From: Embleya sp040605455
GTDB lineage: Bacteria > Actinomycetota > Actinomycetes > Streptomycetales > Streptomycetaceae
Assembly (NCBI RefSeq): GCF_040605455.1
Contig: NZ_JBEXCV010000005.1
Coordinates: 1-64,000 of the forward strand
DNA length: 64,000 nucleotides
Direction of reading: 5' to 3'
Positions 59,520-64,000 of the stretch are shown one piece after another. A model generated the notes under the pieces. The model made no database searches, was not told the DNA's origin, and saw only the letters and a program-made list of their open reading frames with translations. How positions within the stretch are numbered: position 1 is the stretch's first letter; every line of letters begins with the position of its first letter. The position numbers were made by a program, and so were the translations under genes.

Positions 59520-60571
59520 CACTGCTTCACCGCCTCGACACGGCCGCGCTGCGGGCCGTCTTCGCTTGGGTTCTCGTCGTCGTCGCCGTTGTTGTCGTTG
59601 TTGTCGTTGTTGTCGTTGTTGTCGTTCTCGGACTCCGCGGCGTGCCCGGTGAGCGAGATGAACACGTCGTCCAGAGTGGGCCTGCGCAACCCGATGTCGT
59701 CGATCTCGATGCCACGCGCGTCGAGTTCGCGGATGATCTCGGCGAGCAGCTTGGCGCCGCCCGTGACCGGGACGGTGATCCGCCGCTGGAGCTTGACCAC
59801 GCCCAACTCGCCCTTGCCGAACGAGGCGAGCATCTCGCTCGCGTCGGCCATCCGTGCCTCGTCGTGCACGACCACCTCGACCCGCTCGCCGCCGACCTTG
59901 GCCTTGAGCCGGTCGGCGGTGCCGCGCGCGATCACCTTGCCGTGGTCGACCACCGCGATGTCGTGGGCGAGGTAGTCGGCCTCCTCCAGGTATTGGGTGG
60001 TCAGCAGCAACGTGGTGCCGCCCGCGACGAGTTCCTCGATCACCCGCCACAACGCCATCCGGTTGCGCGGGTCCAGTCCGGTGGTCGGCTCGTCCATGAA
60101 CATCACCGGCGGGCTGACCACGAGCGCCGCGGCCAGGTCCAGCCGGCGGCGCATGCCGCCCGAATAGGTCTTGGCGGGTCGATCGCTCGCCTCGGACAGG
60201 TCGAACTGGGAGAGCAGTTCGTCCGCCCGACGCTTGGCGTCGCGGCCGCTGAGCTGGTACAGCTCGCCGACCATCCGCAGGTTTTCCCGGCCGGTCAGGT
60301 ACTCGTCCACGGCGGCGAACTGACCGGACAAGCCGATCGAGCGGCGGACCGCGTTGGGGTCCTTGAGCACGTCGTGACCGGCCACGACGGCTCGCCCCGA
60401 ATCGGGTTTGAGCAACGTGGTCAGCACACGTACGCATGTCGTCTTGCCTGCGCCGTTCGGTCCGAGCAGACCCAGGACGGTGCCGGTGGGCACACTCACG
60501 TCCACGCCGTCCAGTGCTCGGACCGAGCCGAAGGTCTTGACCAGACCTTCGGCGACGATCGCTTCCTGCAT
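59519..60571 (-). CDS. ABC exporter ATPase (DrrA-like) with Asp/Asn repeat tail
   Basis: 350 aa. Walker A GPNGAGKTTC, signature YSGGMRRRLDLAA, Walker B PPVMFMDEPTTGLDPRNR, then a DrrA-type C-terminal domain (LRRPTLDDVFISLTGHAAES). The last 35 residues are an unusual low-complexity acidic tail with DNN repeats, encoded by four perfect 9-bp units. A palindrome lies upstream of the promoter. Confidence 0.93.
   Translation of the reverse strand: MQEAIVAEGLVKTFGSVRALDGVDVSVPTGTVLGLLGPNGAGKTTCVRVLTTLLKPDSGRAVVAGHDVLKDPNAVRRSIGLSGQFAAVDEYLTGRENLRMVGELYQLSGRDAKRRADELLSQFDLSEASDRPAKTYSGGMRRRLDLAAALVVSPPVMFMDEPTTGLDPRNRMALWRVIEELVAGGTTLLLTTQYLEEADYLAHDIAVVDHGKVIARGTADRLKAKVGGERVEVVVHDEARMADASEMLASFGKGELGVVKLQRRITVPVTGGAKLLAEIIRELDARGIEIDDIGLRRPTLDDVFISLTGHAAESENDNNDNNDNNDNNGDDDENPSEDGPQRGRVEAVKQ
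59588..59623. repeat. 9-bp microsatellite in the ATPase gene
   Basis: Four perfect copies of GTTGTTGTC (plus strand), coding for Asp-Asn-Asn on the minus strand. Strikingly AT-rich for this genome. The in-frame unit would let copy number vary without frameshift. Confidence 0.85.
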
Positions 60572-60664
60572 ATCGGTGGATCACTCCTCGTGCGGATGGG
60601 GCATGGGGGCGGGCCGATCGATTCAAACCTCCACCATGCGCCCAACACACCGAGTATGCGAACA

Positions 60665-60678
60665 CTTTTCTCGAAAAG
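60665..60678. promoter_or_regulatory. Palindrome upstream of the ABC exporter operon
   Basis: CTTTTC-TC-GAAAAG in the 281-nt gap between the ilvA stop and the exporter start, followed on the minus strand by a possible -10 CATACT. Candidate operator. Confidence 0.4.
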
Positions 60679-60852
60679 CGTAACTCTGTGTGCCCGAACG
60701 ACGACGCTTCGGGGTATCCGTCGACGCGTCGGCGAACCCGCTCCGCCTCTCGGCCGCGCCCTCGGTGGGTAACATGGCTTGACGTTCCAGCCAAGCACAC
60801 GACACCGACAATCGGCTGGACGGGCCGCCCGGCCGCCGCCTCCCGGCGCGGC

Positions 60853-62076
60853 TCAGCTCTTGCTGACCGCGTACCCCGCGCCGTACAGCGCCTCCACCAC
60901 GGCCGCGCAGTGGCTGCGGCCCTTGGTCTCCAACTGCAGGTCCACATCCGCCTCGCCGACCCGCAGCGTCGCGTCGGTACGCACGTGCGACACCGCCGCG
61001 ATGTTGGCGTCGGTCTCCGCCAACCGACCCAACAGGGTGGCCAGCGCGCCGGGGCTGTCGGGAATGCGCACCCGCAGCGACAGGTAGCGCCCGGCCGAGG
61101 CCAGACCGTGCCGGAGCACGCGGAGCATCAGCAGCGGGTCCACGTTGCCGCCGGACAGCACCGCCACCACCGGGCCCTCGATCGGCTCGCCGGTCTCCAG
61201 GAGTGCCGCCACCGACGCGGCGCCGGCGGGCTCGACCACCAGCTTGGCCCGCTCCATGCACAGCAGCAGGGCCTGCGACAGGGACTCCTCGCCGACCGTG
61301 CGGATGTCGTCCGCGTGCTCTCGGATCAGCGCGAACGGGACCTCGCCGGGGCGGCCGACCGCGATCCCGTCGGCCATCGTGCCGAACGAGGGCAGCGACA
61401 CCGGCGCGCCGGCGGCCAGCGAGGGCGGGTACGCGGCAGCGGACGCCGCCTGCACGCCGATCACCTTGACGTCGGGGCGAAGTGCCTTGACCGCGACCGC
61501 GATTCCGGCCAACAGGCCACCACCGCCGGTGCCCACCAGGATGGTCTTGACCTCGGGGCACTGCTCCAGGATCTCCAGGCCGACGGTGCCCTGGCCCGCC
61601 ACCACGTCGCGGTGGTCGAAGGGGTGGATGAACACCGCCCCGGTCTCGTCCGCGTACGCGCGCGCGGCGGTGAGCGCGTGCTCGACGTTGTCGCCGCCCA
61701 GGATCACCTCCGCGCCGTACGAGCGGGTCGCGGCCACCTTGGGCAGCGGCGCGCCGGCCGGCATGAACACCGTGGACGCGACGCCCAGGGTGCGGGCCGC
61801 GAGCGCGACGCCCTGGGCGTGGTTGCCGGCGCTCGCCGCGACCACGCCGCGGGCGCGCTCGGCCTCGGACAGACCCGCGATCCGCACGTACGCGCCGCGG
61901 ATCTTGAAGGACCCGGTGCGCTGGAGGTTCTCGCACTTGAGGTGGACCGGCGTGCCGACGCGGTCGGTCAGTGCCCGACACGACCTGATCGGGGTCTCGC
62001 GAACGACGCCTTCCAGCATCTTTCGCGCGATCCGGATGTCGTGCAGGGTCACCGTGGCCGGGGCTGGGCTGCTCAT
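60853..62076 (-). CDS. ilvA: Threonine ammonia-lyase (catabolic type, ACT domain)
   Basis: 407 aa. The PLP lysine lies in CENLQRTGSFKIRGAYVR, the glycine-rich phosphate loop is VGTGGGGLLAGIAVAVK, and ASAGNHAQGVALAA is conserved. A single C-terminal ACT domain (LSLRVRIPDSPGALATLLGR) marks the catabolic/TdcB-like form. It converts threonine to 2-oxobutyrate and ammonia, feeding isoleucine synthesis or propionyl-CoA. The MarR gene 70 nt upstream on the same strand is the nearest regulator. Confidence 0.94.
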   Translation of the reverse strand: MSSPAPATVTLHDIRIARKMLEGVVRETPIRSCRALTDRVGTPVHLKCENLQRTGSFKIRGAYVRIAGLSEAERARGVVAASAGNHAQGVALAARTLGVASTVFMPAGAPLPKVAATRSYGAEVILGGDNVEHALTAARAYADETGAVFIHPFDHRDVVAGQGTVGLEILEQCPEVKTILVGTGGGGLLAGIAVAVKALRPDVKVIGVQAASAAAYPPSLAAGAPVSLPSFGTMADGIAVGRPGEVPFALIREHADDIRTVGEESLSQALLLCMERAKLVVEPAGAASVAALLETGEPIEGPVVAVLSGGNVDPLLMLRVLRHGLASAGRYLSLRVRIPDSPGALATLLGRLAETDANIAAVSHVRTDATLRVGEADVDLQLETKGRSHCAAVVEALYGAGYAVSKS

Positions 62077-62146
62077 ACGCCGAGTGTCGCACCAACCGCC
62101 CCTGCGGATGCGTCGGGTCTGCTGCGGCTCCGGTGGTTCCGGGCGT

Positions 62147-62644
62147 TCAGGAGCCGGCCGGGGTACGGCTCTGTCGGCGCTCCATCGAGGCGTTGAAGCG
62201 GGTGAGCAGCTCGGTGAATCGCTCGCGATCGTCCAGGCTCCAACCGGCGCAGATCTCCGCCATCAGGCGCTGCCGCGCATGCCGGACCTGGTGCAGCCGG
62301 TCCCGGCCCTCGGCGGACAGTTCGAGCAGCACGGCGCGGCCGTCGTCGGGATTGGGCACCCGATCCACCAGGCCCTGTTCGACCAACGGGGTGACCTGCC
62401 GGGTCACCGTGGACGAGTCGATCGTCATCGCCTGTGCGAGCGCCTTGACGCCCATCGGGCCGCCCGTCTCCAGCCGGCCGAGCAGCAGGTAGGCCGCACG
62501 GTCCATCGAGTTGCGCAGTTCGCCGACGGCACCGAGCCGGGTCTGCTCGGCACGGCGCGCGAACAACGCCACCTCGTGCTGCAGGCGGTCGTAGAGCGGG
62601 TCGGCAGAGCCGGTGGGGTCGTCATGGGCCTGGTCCGGTGTCAT
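62147..62644 (-). CDS. MarR-family regulator upstream of ilvA
   Basis: 165 aa. LRNSMDRAAYLLLGRLETGG, then MGVKALAQAMTIDSSTVTRQ as helix-turn-helix and LVDRVPNPDDGRAVLLELSA as wing. ATG 62644 is used and no strong ribosome site is visible. It shares the strand with ilvA and could regulate it or the divergent gene at 62941. Confidence 0.88.
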   Translation of the reverse strand: MTPDQAHDDPTGSADPLYDRLQHEVALFARRAEQTRLGAVGELRNSMDRAAYLLLGRLETGGPMGVKALAQAMTIDSSTVTRQVTPLVEQGLVDRVPNPDDGRAVLLELSAEGRDRLHQVRHARQRLMAEICAGWSLDDRERFTELLTRFNASMERRQSRTPAGS

Positions 62645-62940
62645 CGCCGCTCGTTCGTCGATCGGATGTGGTGCTCCGAAGGATATTGCGCGGACCGGAT
62701 CGGCGGGCCCCGACCGATCGATTCCACCCCGCTTTGGTGTCGGGCGTTCTACCGTGGCGACAACGGAGGGTTGTGCCTTCGTTGCCGGCCGGTGGGGGAT
62801 CGTCGACGGCGACAAGTGGCAAGGGCGACATGTCGTCATACGCGACTACCCGAACAGGTGTGGGGCAGCAACTACAGAGAGCGGCGACGGCAACGGGCCG
62901 GCCCCGGGGGCACCCGCTCGGCGGATCTGCGGGAGGGACC
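62645..62940. other. Divergent promoter region, no gene
   Basis: 296 nt between the MarR gene and the sigma-like gene. No convincing gene on either strand and no strong dyad seen. Confidence 0.35.
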
Positions 62941-63438
62941 GTGCACAGGCGCGATGCTCGCGAGTTCGATCTCTTCGTCCATACCGTCGGCACCCGACTG
63001 TTGCAGGCCGCCGACCTGCTCACCGGCGACCGACAACGCGCCGAGCGCCGGGTCGAACGGGCCTTGGCGCATACGTGTGTGCACTGGAGCAGGCTGCCCG
63101 ACCAGGATCCGGTCCGCATCGCGTGGCGTGCGCTGATGGCCGGATACCTGGACCCGTGGCGACCGGGACCACGCGGCCATCGGAGCGAACTCCCAGGCGA
63201 GGGAGAGCCGTTCACAACCCTGGACCGCCTCGGCCGGGTCGAGCGGGCCACCGTGGTGCTGCGTCTGTACGCCCGCTTGGACGAGTACGACGCGGCCGAG
63301 GCGCTGGGGCTGCCGATCGAGACCGTGGCCGGGGCGTGGCGGCGCGGGATGGCCGAGGTGCTGGCCGGCGGCACGCTGTCGCACCCGCACCCGCGCCCGC
63401 AGCCGCGGCCGGTCGCGAGCGCGGAAGCGATCCGATGA
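62941..63438 (+). CDS. Divergent sigma-70-like protein
   Basis: 165 aa. The layout recalls a short ECF sigma: a region-2-like helix (FDLFVHTVGTRLLQAADLLT; RAERRVERALAHTCVHWSRL) and a region-4-like part (LDRLGRVERATVVLRLYARL; YDAAEALGLPIETVAGAWRR). The core-binding and -10-reading residues are poorly conserved, so it may be a degenerate sigma or anti-sigma adaptor. GTG 62941 follows GGGAGGG. It is coupled by ATGA to a membrane-protein gene. Confidence 0.65.
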   Translation: MHRRDAREFDLFVHTVGTRLLQAADLLTGDRQRAERRVERALAHTCVHWSRLPDQDPVRIAWRALMAGYLDPWRPGPRGHRSELPGEGEPFTTLDRLGRVERATVVLRLYARLDEYDAAEALGLPIETVAGAWRRGMAEVLAGGTLSHPHPRPQPRPVASAEAIR

Positions 63439-64000
63439 GCGTGAGCGCACCGACGCCGGGGGCGGCGGCGGACCCGGAGGAGATACCCCAGCCGCCGGAG
63501 TTCCCGTATCGGCCGCTGCCCGCAAACCTGGCCCGGCGGGTGCGACGGCGGGCGTCCCTGCGCCGACTGCGGCACCTGCTCGGGTCGGCGCTGTTGGCCG
63601 GCGCGGCGGTCGGCGGGTTGTGGCTGGCCACTCCCGGGACCGGCGGCGGAGGCGGATTGCCGCCGGCACCGCCGGACCCGACACCGCTGTGGCCGGTCGA
63701 GCACGACGAGCCGCCTTCGCCGCGCACCGACGTCGGGCTCGGCGGTTCGGTGTGGATCGACAACGCGGGACCCGAGCGCGGTTCGTCGTGGTGTCTGGGC
63801 AGCGTGGCCGAGCCGAGCGAGACGACCGAGCCGGGCGCGCCGACCTGCCGCTTCCTGCCGGCTCCCGGCCGGCTGGACACGACGGCCCTGGATCCGGGCG
63901 TGTACGCGCCGACCGGGCTACGCCTGGTGGTCGCGATCCTGATCGGCCAGAGCATGCCCGCCCCGGCGGTACGCGGCGAACTGCGCGAGCCGACCGGCGC
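63435..64000 (+). CDS. Single-pass membrane protein, 3' partial
   Basis: At least 188 aa, running off the window. A proline-rich cytoplasmic start (EEIPQPPEFPYRPLPANLAR) and basic residues precede one transmembrane helix (LLGSALLAGAAVGGLWLATP) and a Gly/Pro-rich exported region with two cysteines. It overlaps the sigma-like gene by ATGA. The order sigma-like then membrane protein resembles the two sigma/partner operons at 19 and 34 kb. No family recognised. Confidence 0.75.
   Translation, partial: MSVSAPTPGAAADPEEIPQPPEFPYRPLPANLARRVRRRASLRRLRHLLGSALLAGAAVGGLWLATPGTGGGGGLPPAPPDPTPLWPVEHDEPPSPRTDVGLGGSVWIDNAGPERGSSWCLGSVAEPSETTEPGAPTCRFLPAPGRLDTTALDPGVYAPTGLRLVVAILIGQSMPAPAVRGELREPTG

Noticed and set aside
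1..64000. CRISPR array, tRNA, rRNA or biosynthetic gene cluster
   Set aside because: No regularly spaced repeats, cloverleaf or ribosomal sequence was seen, and no PKS, NRPS or terpene synthase is present despite the SARP regulator and exporters.

Overview
The window is a stretch of actinobacterial chromosome: coding density is high, third codon positions are almost always G or C, GTG and TTG starts are common, and there are WhiB, SARP/BTAD, mycothiol (Mca), DUF1707 and GTP-dependent PEPCK genes. From memory, the order xseB, DUF4245, glpX, WhiB, fumarases, OxyR/AhpCD, PhoH, PEPCK, mca, DUF4307, greA, ilvA resembles the Streptomyces core chromosome. A Streptomyces-related genus (Streptomycetaceae) is the best guess. 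No rRNA, tRNA, CRISPR array or intact transposase was recognised.

Layout. 0-7.8 kb: two related secreted M6 (immune inhibitor A) proteases around xseB, then DUF4245 and glpX. 7.9-14.8 kb: regulators and efflux, with a 14-TM exporter fused to a MarR domain behind a 13-bp palindrome and an SD-masking hairpin, a WhiB protein, a 1071-aa SARP/BTAD/ATPase regulator and a MarR pair. 14.8-16.7 kb: a small lower-GC island (hypothetical gene, broken serine resolvase, DUF6879 pair) lying exactly between the 3' end of a class I fumarase gene and a displaced second copy of that 3' end. 16.7-25 kb: class I fumarase, ECF sigma with anti-sigma-like partner, DMT exporter with divergent MocR regulator, DUF1707 protein, a frameshifted secreted lectin, and OxyR. 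25-33.3 kb: an ABC system whose ATPase is fused to a membrane-anchored alpha/beta hydrolase, the lutABC lactate operon and fumC. 33.4-39.1 kb: DUF402, a SigE-family sigma operon, and an MMPL exporter/SgcJ operon divergent from a MarR gene. 39.1-44 kb: ahpCD behind an AT-rich palindromic promoter, a tandem-duplicated TetR regulator and a FadA5-type steroid thiolase. 44-50.5 kb: lytic transglycosylase, PhoH, Z-prenyl transferase, PEPCK, TrhA. 50.6-64 kb: MFS/TetR operon, YyaL-type thioredoxin-domain protein, mca/DUF4307, greA, drug-type ABC exporter, catabolic threonine deaminase with a nearby MarR gene, and a sigma-like/membrane-protein pair running off the end.

Themes. Central carbon metabolism is well represented (GlpX, PEPCK, two unrelated fumarases, lactate utilisation, threonine deaminase). 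Peroxide defence is present but split: oxyR and ahpCD, usually adjacent in this group, are about 15 kb apart. Several operons pair an exporter with its own regulator. Many genes appear leaderless, with a TANNNT-like -10 hexamer 6-7 nt before the start codon. Most convergent pairs are separated by strong hairpin terminators.

The strongest leads are the fumarase-3'-end island, the MarR-fused exporter with its two-layer control region, the hydrolase-ABC fusion, and the single-chain tandem TetR beside fadA5. All homology statements rest on motif recognition and memory, since no database could be searched.
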